Assembly: GCA_039654915.1 (NCBI GenBank)
Contig: CM077597.1
Span: 87,546,001-87,610,000, forward strand
Direction: 5' to 3'
DNA: 64,000 nt
Source: Aquilaria yunnanensis
Taxonomy: Eukaryota > Streptophyta > Magnoliopsida > Malvales > Thymelaeaceae
The notes under the pieces were generated by a model that did no database searches, was not told the DNA's origin, and worked only from the letters and a program-made list of their open reading frames with translations. This document shows, piece after piece, positions 11,486-23,206 of the stretch. The first letter of the stretch is position 1; each line of letters starts with the position of its first letter. The position numbers were made by a program, and so were the translations under genes.

Positions 11486-13824
11486 TTACAAAGCAGAGGC
11501 AATATCAACTTCAGTAGTTGATGATATGTTCACAGAAGATGTGTGAGCCCTTTCATCAGCAGAATAATTGATGGATTCCTGTGGCAATTGGCTTGGTCGC
11601 TGGAACATAAAAAGAAAGGTTAACTCAGGTAAGGGACACAAATAAAAGGGTTGTTAGAGAAGTTAAGAAGTTAGAAAACCATACAAGTTGGTCTCTAAGG
11701 CGAAATGCGAGCTCCTCCTCCTCATGATTAATCATGTGAAACTTCTTCAGAGTGAGAGGGGAAGAAGGATTCTGAAAGTTAAATGAACTGAGTTCAACCT
11801 CCAGAATTAGTTCACGATTCAATGCTTGGCTGAAAACATGTTGAAGTTTTGCAGGCCCATCATCCTACAGAATTAAAAGGGACATTGAATAAGCCATTGA
11901 GTAGGGGTAAATTAAATGGATTGGTGAGGTGTATAATGCAGGCAAAAATGATTAATGAATAAGGTTAATGATATAGAAGAGAACCGATTGCTCGAGGGCA
12001 CGAAGAGCCGTAGCGGAAGAAGTAAAGAACTTGGCAGCTACAGAGTCAAGTAGTGTGAGCATTATGCTGCCCGTAGAGTCAAAAACTCTGACAATAGCCT
12101 TATACCTGTAACATAAGTTGGAAGGATAAGAGAATATATTTCGTTAACAAAATATAATACATAGAAACTTAAAGGATAAAATGAGGAATAATGATAAGTA
12201 TATACCGTAGAGGTGGTGTCCGGTTTGCAATGTTGCAATGATGGCAGAAATAAGTTAATCCGATCGATTCAACTCGTCTGCAACATTTTTTGCAGGCTAA
12301 ATACCACCATCCACGTTCAGCAAGTACCTCAGACACAGTGGCGCGAACGGAGTAAATATTGTCCTTTGGTAAATAGTTAGGTGGTGGCGGTAAAGGTCAG
12401 GTGAAAGTTATATCAATGATTTTTAAAGGCGATAAAAGTACAATTACTTACGAATAAGGGGCCACGAGTAAGCAAATCATTAATTTCTGCAATATTTTTC
12501 CGCCTTCCATAAATGACCTTATGTTCCTTACGTCGTTCAGATGGTGAAGGAACATATTCTCGCACGATGTCATTTCCAGTGGATGACCTAATGGCAGACA
12601 TGAAGGTTTGTGAGATGCCACGAACGAAGAGTATATAAGTTTTAACAGGGAAGAGGAAGTAAGTAAGAATAGAACAGAAAGTGAGAAGGTCATACGATTG
12701 GAGGAATTGCTGCACTTCATCCACATTAATATTAATATAAATTTTTGTGCCTGATGTGGAAGCGAGATTGTATTGACCTGGAAGTTAAGAATAGCAAACG
12801 GTATAAAGTTACTGGTTAAGGAGTTAAACTGAGTGAGTATTGGGAATATGTGTAAGCACATACCCTGACACATCCTTACAGATGTTGAAGTCACGACAAG
12901 AATGTTGTTTGTTGGTGTGTCCTTCAGCACATTGAAGTCAACCAAATTTGCTTGCTCCCCCCAAAGAGTTATGTCGATGGTGGAGGTACTAAATAAGAGT
13001 CATGAATGTAAGTATAAGTGTATTGGAATTAAAGTAAGATGAATAGTGGGACTGAAGTCGATATAGAATAAGGGTATTCGATTACCTCAAACTCTGGAGC
13101 TTTATAATTCGCATTGTAGTGATAACACCATCAGATCTGACGGTTTCAGCATTGGAGCCAATGGCAATTAGTTTGCCGACAACATCTACAAGTGATAGAA
13201 AGTGTATCATAAGTTAAGTTGAAGTAGTCGAACTTAGTTCATGAAATAGTAAGTTTGAGAAGTATTACCGCATAACTGAACATTCAAAGGGTATCGTTGG
13301 TGAATATCCTCAAAGGGAACAAACTCGAACTTGTAAGAGGCGATGTTGGGAACAGGCTCAGGGACGAAAGTGCATGTTGTCGATGCATTAAAACGAATGA
13401 CTAATTCATTAGTAACTGGTCTATACCCTTTATCAGCCCTGAAGACGCTAAAGTTGGAGAAGATGTAGACATTCCCTTCATGCAATTGAGACTTGAATTT
13501 GGGAGCAATGGAAGATGCAACCATGGCATGAATATGATTATGCTGCAGGGGAAACATATTCAAGTTTAAAATCCAGAACCATGGAGGAATGTGAAGTAAG
13601 CAAGAAATAGAAAACAACGTAAGGAGGAAAAAAGAAAATATGTTGTATGACAATAAAGGAGGAGCTCGAAAAGATACCTGTTCATCAAGTAGTGTCATCG
13701 CAATGCCATAACATTTCAGTGTTGTAACATTGATAGAATCCCACAGGCGGGTAAGACGCACCTTGATCGTCCATTTATAGCTGAATGGGCTCAACTGGCT
13801 GATGAGGGTGAAATGTGGCCTCAT
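11486..13824 (-). CDS. Helitron-borne RPA large-subunit-like single-stranded-DNA-binding protein (10 exons)
   Basis: Reading the minus strand, exons run approximately 13824-13678, 13542-13269, 13187-13085, 12992-12867, 12782-12695, 12589-12449, 12365-12206, 12107-11988, 11864-11686 and 11600-11486, each bounded by GT-AG. The product starts MRPHFTLISQLSPFSYKW, an OB-fold of the plant RPA70/DUF223 type, and continues through a second OB-fold (VVGKLIAIGSNAETV, IDITLWGEQANLV). It then has the RPA C-terminal zinc ribbon, WWYLACKKCCRR...FCHHC, in the exon at 12206-12365. RPA70-like proteins of this sort are known cargo of plant Helitrons and probably protect single-stranded DNA during rolling-circle replication. 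The reading frame appears unbroken across all exons, implying recent activity. Single exon edges could be off by a few bases. Confidence 0.82.
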
Positions 13825-13904
13825 TTTTATCTGCAGTTGGGAGCATGTAGTAATGATTTCAGAGGACACAGAGAATGATATGCAGCATACTGCAGTCAAT
13901 GAAA

Positions 13905-16900
13905 CTAAGGGGAAGATTGGTATAGTCGCTGGAAGACTTCACGGTACACAATATTTCGAGTCAGTGGCTTAGTAGGATCTTCTGTTTGAAGGAGGACACG
14001 AAACCCTGAAGGACTGGTAACTCGTGATGCGGCGACATACAATTGGCCATGGCTGAAAACAGGTTGGGGAAGATATAGGCCTACTTGGTTGAAAGTTTGT
14101 CCCTGACTTTTGTTTATTGTCATGGCAAAGCAAACCTTCAAAGGGAATTGCCTTCGACAGAACATAAAGGGGAGATCAGTGTCAGAAGGGACCATTTCAA
14201 CCCGCGGTATAAAAAATCGTCGCCCAGAGTTAAGACCTGTTATAATTTCTGCTTCAATAACTGTCTGAGCCAACCGCGTGACAACCATTCGTGTGCCATT
14301 GCATAACCCAAGAGATTGGTTCAAGTTCCTCATCAGCATAACCGGAACACCGACCTTTAGTCGTAGTTCATGGTTAGGAAAACCAGAAAACTTGAAAGTA
14401 TTAAGGTACTCAGTTGGGTATAGCAAGGTGTGTGCTTCGAAGTTATCAGATGCCTGGGAGACCTTGTCAGCACTGAGAAATGTCTGTATATCACCAGGGA
14501 GCATACTAATGACACGGTCATTGACAACATCTACAATCTCATTAGTTGATGAAAGAATAGCCCTTTCTTTTAGGTAACTGGTGTCCCCAAATCTAGCAGT
14601 CAATTCCGGGTAAGTCGAGGAGATAATGTCAGCAATCAGATCAGCAGAAGTAGGAATCAAGAAATCATTAGGGATTGCAATCCACGATGGTTCCTCCTCA
14701 TCTTCTGATAACCGACATGACGGAACTGACCCATCCCCAACTTTCATAACCCAATCGTTGAACAGTGAGACTTCAGGTAATGTAGAATTTTGTAGCCTCA
14801 TGTTCTCCGTAAGAGAATATAGTGTACAGTGTTGCCAAAGAGGAGATGATAATATTGATGCTCTAACTATATCTGCTCGAGTACCACGTGGAATAACTGG
14901 CAAGATTTGTTGAAAATCACCCCCGAGGACAACTGTCATACCCCCAAAAACCTTTCTTGTAGCAGTAGGATCGACAACGGAGAGAATATCACGAAACGTT
15001 CGGTCCACAGCTTCAAAGGTATGTCGATGTGCCATTGGAGCTTCATCCCATATTACCAAATTGGTATTGCAAAGAAGTTCTGCCATTGGAGTAGACCTTT
15101 TAATATGGCATACGGATATATCCTCTATTGGGATCGGGATCTTAAATCGGGAATGAGCAGTTGTCCCTCCGGGTAATAACAGTGACGCAATACCAGAAGA
15201 AGCCACTGCAAGTACAATCCGACCATCAGATCGAAGTTTAGAAATAATTGTCCTCCATAGGAAAGTCTTTCCAGTACCACCACTTCCATGGACGAAGAAG
15301 AACCCACCAGTACGGTGTTGAACTGAATGCATCAAGGATGTGTAAATATGGCGCTGAGCAGCGTTAAGATTGCTAACCAGGTCTGCATGTTCTAAAGCCA
15401 ATGTCGTCCTATTATAGTTCAACTCTTCTATGAGGAGTGAGTTTTGTAATATCAGCCTATGATCAACTTGCGGGAATGGAATAGTAGGAAATTCCCTCAA
15501 GCTTCTACCGACTCTATTCAATGCCTGTTCAATATCATACAGCGCATAATTCTGCTTCTCTTCATCCACCATAATCAACTGCGGGTTGTTTAAAAGCCTC
15601 TGTTGACGAAATAATATGTCTTCAGTGAGGGTATCAATGTTGGACCTCCACAAGGCTAGTGGGTCATCAACCTTGCAAAAAAGCAAGAATATGACAAATA
15701 GTTGTCGTAACTGAGGTCCGGATGCCCACTGTGCTGCCTCCCGCAAGCACTGATGCCATTCTCCGTCACCGTCAAGAAGACCAAGCGCGGAGCATGCTTC
15801 CCTGTATGTTGCATAAGGTACTCCATGGACCGTGCGAATCTCCTCATATGACCTGGGTCCCTTAATGACATTCAGGAGCATGCGGAGGTAGAATCTTTCA
15901 CCTGCAGTTGGGTGAACAAAGTAAATCCTCCCAATACTACGTCCCCGACGTCGGCGAGTCCACTGTTTGATTTGCCTATTCCACACAAAATGTTCCGGGA
16001 ATTGAATGTATGTCAATGTGCGAGCAAAATCATCAACAGAGTTACAGTGCATCCAAGCCTGAAACTTTGTCATACTTTCCTCGTGTGCACGGACGACATC
16101 TCGTAGGTCATCATGATCTTCATATAAAACACTCTGCTCACCCGGTAAATGAAAAGATAACCGCTCTACTGATGGATGATGCTCATGGATAAAGAAGCCA
16201 AAGATTCGCCATATTGCTTCTGATGCAGAGACAAAACGACAGTTCATATATTGTTTGATCTCATCAGTATGAGCAGCATCATTTCTGGGCCCATTATGAT
16301 GCAGAGGACGATCTGCTTCTACAATAACTGTGGACATGTCTGTGCCCTTGTTAACATATTTGCAAAGGTACTTAACACACATGTCCAAGTTAGTGAGCTC
16401 TACATAGACATGACAATCATTTTTCACACAGAGGTCACGATTATGTGGGATGACCCAGCGGTTATCCAATGGTATACCATGGACAATAGCATATCGACCG
16501 TCATTCCTCCGACGGTAAAGGGGAAAACCATCATCATTAATTATTGTCTCATTTTGGAATGAGCGCGGGTAATGCTTGCTACATCTATTATTTACCATGC
16601 ACGGACATCGTGGATTTGCTGCCCCACAAGGGCCATGGAGCATATGACTCACAACTGCTTTATATCCAATAGGGTCCTTTTCCTTGTCAGGAAGTTCAGC
16701 AGAGATGAGACGATTAATTTTCTGAGGAGTATTAATCTTATCCTCATGATGAAGGAAGAGCACGATGTGCGCATGAGGGAGACCTCTTTTTTGGAACTCA
16801 ACAGTGCAAAGATCTACAAGGTAGTGAGTTATTAATAAGGGGAATTATTGAAAGATAGAAAAAATGTTTTTCATTTAATAAGGAACTAATGAATTGTACC

Positions 16901-18955
16901 TGCGGCAACACGGCCAAAGTGTTTGTGTTTAGTTAAATCGTCTCTAAAGTTCTGAAGCTTCATCATGAATACACGATCGACGATATCAGGTCTATCTTCA
17001 GCAGGCTGGCCAGGGATCAATTCAAGGAAGTGTCTAATTTCTGGCCATTTGGGGTTACAAGTAAAAGTGATGAATAGGTCAGGATACCCCATAACTCTAC
17101 AAATGGCCATTGAATCTTGATAGCTCTGCATCATATATCTAGGCCCTCCAACAAAGGAAGATGGGAGAATTGTTCTTCTACCATATAAGGAACCATCTGT
17201 GTCACCTCTATTAACCGCATCCTGTAGACCACATAAAATTTCGGCACGAAACCGATCTCTATTTCGTCTGAGCCACGAAAATCGAGATTCAAGAACAACA
17301 CAGTAAGCATCAACAACATACTCGTGAAACAGTCGACCTCCTAGAAGGATGAGTGAATGGACATTATGACGCTGTTGGAGTTGATATGCATAGAACTCTC
17401 TGGGTGTAATTGTTCCTATGGGAATCAGTTGTCCGTCCTCGGTATAGTTGCTTATTTCCAAATGATAATGATCTTCTCCATACACAAGGAATAACGGGAA
17501 ATGCAACGCACAACGCTTCGGATGGAAAAAATCAATAGTACGCGGCTCAGAATTCCATGGGTAAACCAATATGTCACGATAGTTTCCACCCTCTTCATCA
17601 ATACCATCAAATAGTCCAGCGACCTCGTTCGAAACAGGCAAATCATAGCGTCTATCCCTTCGTCTAGAACTAAGTAGTCGAATGCGGACAGGAGGCATTG
17701 TACTATCATTTAACCGATCTCTTGCCATCCTGAAGAATCTAACCAATTCATTATGCTCATTAAACACTTGAATTAGACCATCTATGATCATTCTATCATA
17801 CTCAGTATGCATCCCATCACCAAAGCTCATAATCCTATTGTAGGTCTCATGCTCTGTGTCATACATGTAAAGCTGGGCAAACCGCGGACGATCTCCACTG
17901 TTAGGGAATAGAGATCCAATTCGATGATAATTCATTCCACAAGAGCGAAACACCGGTGGACCCTGGCCATCATGTGTACTTGAATCGACATATGCCCCAG
18001 TGGAGGTGAAGGAAAATCTTGAATTAATTTCTCGTATATGTCGCCGAAAATAGTGCGACAATTGATCTCCATTATAGTCAAATAGCTGACGTATAAAGTC
18101 CGGGGGTGGTGGTGAGTGAGGAATCGAAACTTTCCCTTTCCTACAGCATAAAGAGAATTCTGGATTCGATGTACGATGGTACCTATTGCTCCTTTCTTGG
18201 TACCACATAATAGCCCCACAGTGAGGACAAACACATGTAGGAGGACCGATGTCTTCATACTCAAAGCATGTACCTGAATTAGAAAGTAATATCATAGAAC
18301 AGGTTTGAAAGAGGTGGAAGTAATTGTAGTGGCAAAGGTAAGAGAGCATACGGTGATGATCATTCCTGCGAGAATCCTGATCACCATGTAGCGGTTCAGC
18401 CACATTGACATCGGCAGTTGTGTCTATTCAATAATAATGTCAGAATAGAACATATACTTTTATGATTACTAATGGGGTAAATGATATTGAGGAATAGGTA
18501 GTAAGGATGAGCGAACCTGTAACAGGAACTGAATTTTCATTGAACAGACCAATCGGTATACGTTCAATAGGATGTCTGGATGTAGTATTATTTCTACTCC
18601 GCTTCGCCGCAGTAGAAGAGCTTTCTCCTACCTCGTAACAGGTATGAATAGGGTGGACCGTAACTAAATGAGGTGGGACAGAAGGGGTTTGAGGAGGAGT
18701 ATCCAGATTTGCAGTCGAATGAGGGTGCGAAGAATGATGGGATGTTGGAATTATGTTAGTGATATCTGCTAATGGAGTTTGCGGTAATGGAATAGACAAG
18801 ACAGGTAAAGCAGCGGAGATTCCGCTTATGGATGCGTGATCAGCCATAATGGAAGTGTTGCGATTACAGGAAGAAGGATTTCTAGCTAAAGACCGTGCTA
18901 CTCGAGTAGCACGTCGCAATTCAGTGCGGCGGGCTCTTCGAAGACGTGAATCCAT
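13905..18955 (-). CDS. Helitron Rep-helicase (HUH endonuclease plus PIF1-like helicase), 4 exons
   Basis: Exons 18955-18517, 18423-18352, 18273-16900 and 16813-13905 join to 1598 codons including the stop. Exon 3 begins with a zinc-finger-like segment (CVCPHCGAIMWYQERS) and holds the Helitron-like N-terminal domain (GGPRYMMQSYQDSMAICR, PDLFITFTCNPKWPEI). Exon 4 opens with the HUH motif GLPHAHIVLFL. The C-terminal half is a PIF1-family SF1 helicase: Walker A GSGGTGKTFLWRTI, Walker B LVIWDEAPMAHR, GGDFQQILPV, and the end motifs MTINKSQGQTFNQVGLYLP and YVAASRV. The enzyme nicks, transfers and unwinds the Helitron strand. No stop or frameshift breaks the frame. The 3/4 junction (HFGRVAA then DLCTVEFQKRG) restores the family-conserved block. 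The N-terminal 146 residues of exon 1 are Ser/Thr/Pro-rich and the least certain part. The RPA gene lies 81 bp downstream on the same strand. Confidence 0.93.
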
Positions 18956-19758
18956 TTCCTTTAAAATATAAGGAAATGTAAATGTTCACACAGTAGTAGT
19001 AGCAGGAGTAAATAACTTAATTACTTGTTCTAATCTGTGATCTACATTTGAATAGAGGAGAAAATAGAGGAAAATAAAACTGCTCAAGATAGTAAATGAA
19101 ATAAACTAAGAAGCGATGATAATGATGAACATAGCATATAAGCATCATATTGCACACAACTCAATGTCAAACACGAACGTGAAGATAAAGGGAAAAAAAC
19201 ACTGAATAAAATGGTACGAAGAAGTGTATGGAGCTGAAGTTAGATACTAATTGGAATAACAGAACAAAGTAAAATGTGTAATTCCACTCTACACGAAGCC
19301 CATAAAGACTAAAAACACTAACTCCTCCTCAAATACGTATTTGAAATGAGTATGCAAATTATTAGAAGTAATTGTAATATGAATAAAGAAAATGCAATGT
19401 GCCACTCTAGCATCAAATACAAATCCTATAATATTAATTGGGGAAATAAAGTAGAAGACTAAATTCAGTATCAAATACCGGATAAGATAATAACGAACTT
19501 TAGATCTTTAAATTAAGGAACAATATTAAAGTGAAACAAATAAAGTAAGAGTGAAACATGAAGTAGTACCATAAAAAAGATGGCCAAAGAGAATAAACAC
19601 CCAAGACAATATTAAAGTGCCACGAATATGAAATTGAAAGAAATAAGGAACAATATGAAAGTGAAACAAATAAAATAGGAATGAAACATGAAGAAGTACC
19701 ATACAAATGATCACCAAAGACAATAAACACCTAATAAGTATAGAAGTAAAAAAACTAA
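18956..19758. other. AT-rich gap between F-box-like gene and Rep-helicase gene
   Basis: No gene is supported. It serves as 3' region of the F-box-like gene and 5' leader/promoter of the Rep-helicase, both on the minus strand. It contains an imperfect tandem duplication, annotated separately. Confidence 0.5.
19515..19735 (+). repeat. Imperfect tandem duplication, about 90-bp units offset by 130 bp
   Basis: Units at about 19515-19603 and 19645-19733 share AAGGAACAATAT, GTGAAACAAATAAA, GAAACATGAAG and AATAAACACC in the same order with scattered differences. The duplicated segment lies just downstream of the F-box-like coding region. Confidence 0.7.
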
Positions 19759-20475
19759 CTACTGAAACCTATGTAGCATGACAAGGAAGCAACGAAGCTC
19801 ATCATCTACGACACACTCATCACATAACCTAGGATCATCTATCTCATAATAGCTCTCACTCCAATTATTCAAACGGGGAGTCGTGATGATGCAATGGACG
19901 CACATGCCACATGTTCGACGAAGAAGTTGTCGATCAACGGTTTCAATGAACACATCACATTTTTGCTTAGGCCACCTTTGAGCAATTACTCCAATAATGT
20001 AGTCAGCTTCATTTCGAAGCTGTTGAAGACGCCTTCCCCAATGTGTTCCTTCTTGGTTTTTAAGGTTATGAATATATTGAATGCTCTGCTTCATGTGGAA
20101 ATGGCGATGAAGTCCACCAAGGATGGCATACAGGTACTTAGCCACGGGAATCCCACGGAGAGATGAGAGATAGATGTAGTAAAGCCCCTCACCAAATTCC
20201 CCATACTTGAAATAGGTAGTAACCCCATGGAGGAACATAGCAATGGGATGGCCGGAGTCCTTCAATTCATTGAATCGAGTGGAGGGCATATGAGGAGGCC
20301 AAGACCAAATGACAGATGAAACATCCAAAGTTGTGAAAATGGCCGGAATAGTAAACGCTAGGGCGAAACAGTGGTGGACAGAGGCCAAATTAGCAGCATC
20401 CCTTGGTCGGTCCGCCAAGACCTTAGACAGGATGACAGCAATAATTTCGATAGGTAAGCGGATCATGGTAGGCAA
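19759..20475 (-). CDS. F-box-like protein inside the Helitron
   Basis: A single 238-codon frame. Residues about 5-50 (LPIEIIAVILSKVLADRPRDAANLASVHHCFALAF) fit an F-box helical pattern starting with LP. The middle (GHPIAMFLHGVTTYF, GLYYIYLSSLRGIPVAKYLYAILGG) resembles the Sel1-like helical part of plant F-box proteins of the At2g35280 type. The end is Cys-rich (CGMCVHC, LCDEC), possibly metal binding. F-box proteins recruit substrates to SCF ubiquitin ligases; the target here is unknown. It lies on the same strand as the Rep-helicase and RPA genes, so it may be carried cargo or a true accessory gene. The start at 20475 is the first in-frame Met, with a second Met at codon 4. Family assignment is by pattern only. 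Confidence 0.6.
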   Translation of the reverse strand: MPTMIRLPIEIIAVILSKVLADRPRDAANLASVHHCFALAFTIPAIFTTLDVSSVIWSWPPHMPSTRFNELKDSGHPIAMFLHGVTTYFKYGEFGEGLYYIYLSSLRGIPVAKYLYAILGGLHRHFHMKQSIQYIHNLKNQEGTHWGRRLQQLRNEADYIIGVIAQRWPKQKCDVFIETVDRQLLRRTCGMCVHCIITTPRLNNWSESYYEIDDPRLCDECVVDDELRCFLVMLHRFQ

Positions 20476-20939
20476 AGTTCACTGCATTGTGGGAATGGTA
20501 AATTTGGATAAGTAAATAATACCACTAAGTTGGAGTAACAAAATAATGTAATACTAATAAAGAGTCGGAAAATGCACACATTTAAAATTTATAAGGGAAA
20601 AAGTAGTTATTCTAAGAACGAAAATAAAAATATGTGAAGAATAGAAATTGGAAATTAAAAATAAATAAAGGATGACATAGTTATTAAATTTTAAAAAATA
20701 AATTTAGAAGAGATATATAATGAGTGGTAGAAATTGAAACAATGGTAAAAGAATGGATAAATTTTTATTTTTTGGCATGTCCACCACATTAAAAAAGGGA
20801 AGGAGTAAAGTGCAAAAGATAACATTTTCAGGGTCATAAATTGATAACATTTAAACCGAGTTATAGGCCCAATAAATTTTTATTCAGGCCCACTATTTTT
20901 GTAAGCCCGGATGCCTGAAACCCAAATGGCATAAAAACG
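20476..20939. other. AT-rich segment with an alternative Helitron 5' end and a promoter-like block
   Basis: No gene is visible. At 20713 the minus strand reads A/TCTCTTCTA, an alternative Helitron 5' end. At about 20860-20960 the plus strand has GGCCCA-type elements (AGGCCCAATAAA, CAGGCCCAC) and GGGTTT motifs, as in promoters of plant translation or housekeeping genes, just before the plus-strand gene-like pieces. Confidence 0.4.
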
Positions 20940-22720
20940 CATGGGTTTTGCGATAGTGAGGGTTTCAGACAATTGCCCTAAATCGTAGCTGCGAGAGATG
21001 CGAGATGGCTGGGAGTGGCGTCGCCGGTGTATGTGTGTGTGAGGGATAGGATCGCCGCTGTGTGTCTGTCTGTCTTCCTACACTTGTATCCGGGATCTGA
21101 TATGCATGCGACGGAGGACGGCAAAGCTGAACTGAGGTTAGATCTCTTCCGCTCTTTCGCGATCCTTCCATGGGTTACTGATTCGCATGATTTGGGCCCT
21201 GAATTTTCTGTTTAATCGCAGGCATGTGGCTCTTCCTCCTGAAGTTAGTGAATTCATCCTTCACTTGCGTAAGTTGCGATTACTGGTGTAAGGGTTTTCC
21301 TTCTGAAGTATGTTGAAACCAAGGAAGTTAAACCGTGTGCAGCTGGAAATCTCGTGTTTGTTGGAATGAGAAAGGAGTAGAGCCTTCCTTGGTTTGTTGG
21401 AATAGGCCAATCATGACCTCTGTGGAAATCTCGTGTTTGTTGGAATGGAAATCCCGCTACGGCAGGTAATATATGTAATTATTTTTATTTCTCATTTTCC
21501 TTCAAAATATGCCTCTGATTATTCTAGATCGAAACGTAGATTCCCAAAGGCTTCGACTTCTCGCCGGTGATTGTCTGACCATCGCGCCCATTAAACGCCT
21601 CTGGAGCTTTCCTCTGGATATGGAGCATAAGCTGGGGGAAAGCTTGGTTTGGACAAATTTGATGCTGCACACCTAGACTATCTGTTTTGTAGTGCTGCTT
21701 TGTCATAATCTGCTTTGCTGCTCCGACAACAGAAGCGATTTTGGTGCCATTTTGCTGCTTCCTTTGTGGGGGAAAACCTGAATAATTCCATCTTTTTTCC
21801 CCTGTTTGTTTCAATTTGCGAGCGCTTATCATGATTATTTCGCTGCTGATTGTTTGACTTGTGAATTTGGATATCCATGCTAAAACGATCGGATCTGGAG
21901 TATCCATGCTAAAATGATTGGATCTGTAACTATTGGAGGTTTGTTTTGTTGCTACTATGGAGATTCTTGGACTTTTTGTTGTCTTCATCATATCCACAAG
22001 GAGAGGGTTCAAATATGAGATGGACGGGTTGCCTAGCTCTTGAGTTCCCTGTAAAACTACTCAAATACCGCCTTTTCCCGCACACAGCTTGGGCAAGTCA
22101 GCAAGCAGTAGGTGAATGGCTTGTAGAGATGTCCTTTGATGCACTTATAGTTGTTATGTGGAGTGAAGGGGCATAAGAGTTTAATTATCAGTAGTTGTGC
22201 ATAGGGTGGAGGAAATTAGGCAGGTTCTTAAGATTATTGTTGCAAACTAAATCCTGCATTCTCAATTGAGGGTTTCTTGCCTGCCTATACTTGGTTTGGA
22301 CTATCCGCCTCAAGGTAATGGCCTGTGGAGGTATGTGATGGATGACATGAAAATCAGTTGCTTTTAATGTTTTGTAGATGTTTGCGTGCTGATCTGAGCC
22401 AGTTTATCCTTTGTTATGTGTTTTCATTCTTCTAATTCTTCCTTGTATTGTTGTGACTTAGACTTTCCTTGTATTGATTTGCAGAGAAGATTCTGCTCTT
22501 ACACTGGAAACTGGTGGCAAGTAGAAACGGGATCCTACATCATCACGACTCCCCGTTTGAACAATTGGTGGCAGGTCTCTGGGGCCACTGATCTGTGTCA
22601 AGTTTAGCCAAAGGTATACACAGGCAGGCGGCCGTTCAGCAGGGCAAGTTTAGGCGTGTACCCGGCATGCGCCGCCCTCTGTGGCGGTCCTTCTTCTGTA
22701 AAGGTAGCCTTCAATTTTTT
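20940..22720 (+). pseudogene. Plus-strand gene-like pieces, probably captured by the Helitron
   Basis: This stretch runs opposite to the Helitron genes. One candidate exon ends at about 21137 (MHATEDGKAEL then AG/GTTAGA) and the next begins after TTAATCGCAG at about 21222 (HVALPPEVSEFILHL, then GTAAGT), in compatible phase. Later GC-rich, exon-like blocks occur at about 22480-22615 and 22624-22702, the latter followed by GTAGCC. No single long frame links them and I do not recognise the parent gene. A short direct repeat (21344-21367 and 21424-21447) and an imperfect 29-bp tandem repeat (21872-21930) lie inside. Gene-fragment capture is well known for plant Helitrons; alternatively this is a non-coding transcript with its own promoter. 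Confidence 0.4.
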
Positions 22721-23206
22721 TTAACCTGTTTCTCCTAAGTACGTACATCCTATGGGATTGCATTACAGTAACTAACATTTTTTATGTTTTTCTTGTTTAA
22801 CGTGAGGGAAATACAAGAATTCAGTAGGAAGGAGGAGCAGGGGAGAGGAGTTCTCTTAAGTGGGAACGAAGGAATACAAGGTAAGCCCTTTAACTTTGTT
22901 TTTTTTTTCTTTTGTTTTTAAGCGGAAGTAAGGAATTCTAGTAGGTAATAGATTTAATGCGTATACTGTATGTTTATTGTGGTAAACATATCTGCCATGC
23001 TTTGATTGTTTGCTGTCACCTAAGAAGCTTAAGCGATGAGTAAGGGAAAGGCAATGTGGGGAGTACTTAGTTTAAGAAAATGTATAAAAGAAATAATTAT
23101 GACGGAAAATAATATTTGTACTTTAATAAAAGCAAACTGCATACAATTACCATATGTTAATACAACTCTAACCCAAATAAAAGATATAAAAGGGTAATGA
23201 AAAGTC
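22721..23206. other. Gap between captured pieces and the dsRBD-like gene
   Basis: AT-rich sequence with T runs. No gene or repeat can be supported; the right end is probably the 3' UTR of the minus-strand dsRBD-like gene. Confidence 0.4.

Noticed and set aside
14085..16835. Several plus-strand frames of 60-103 codons opposite the Rep-helicase
   Set aside because: They are antisense shadows of the helicase reading frame without family features.
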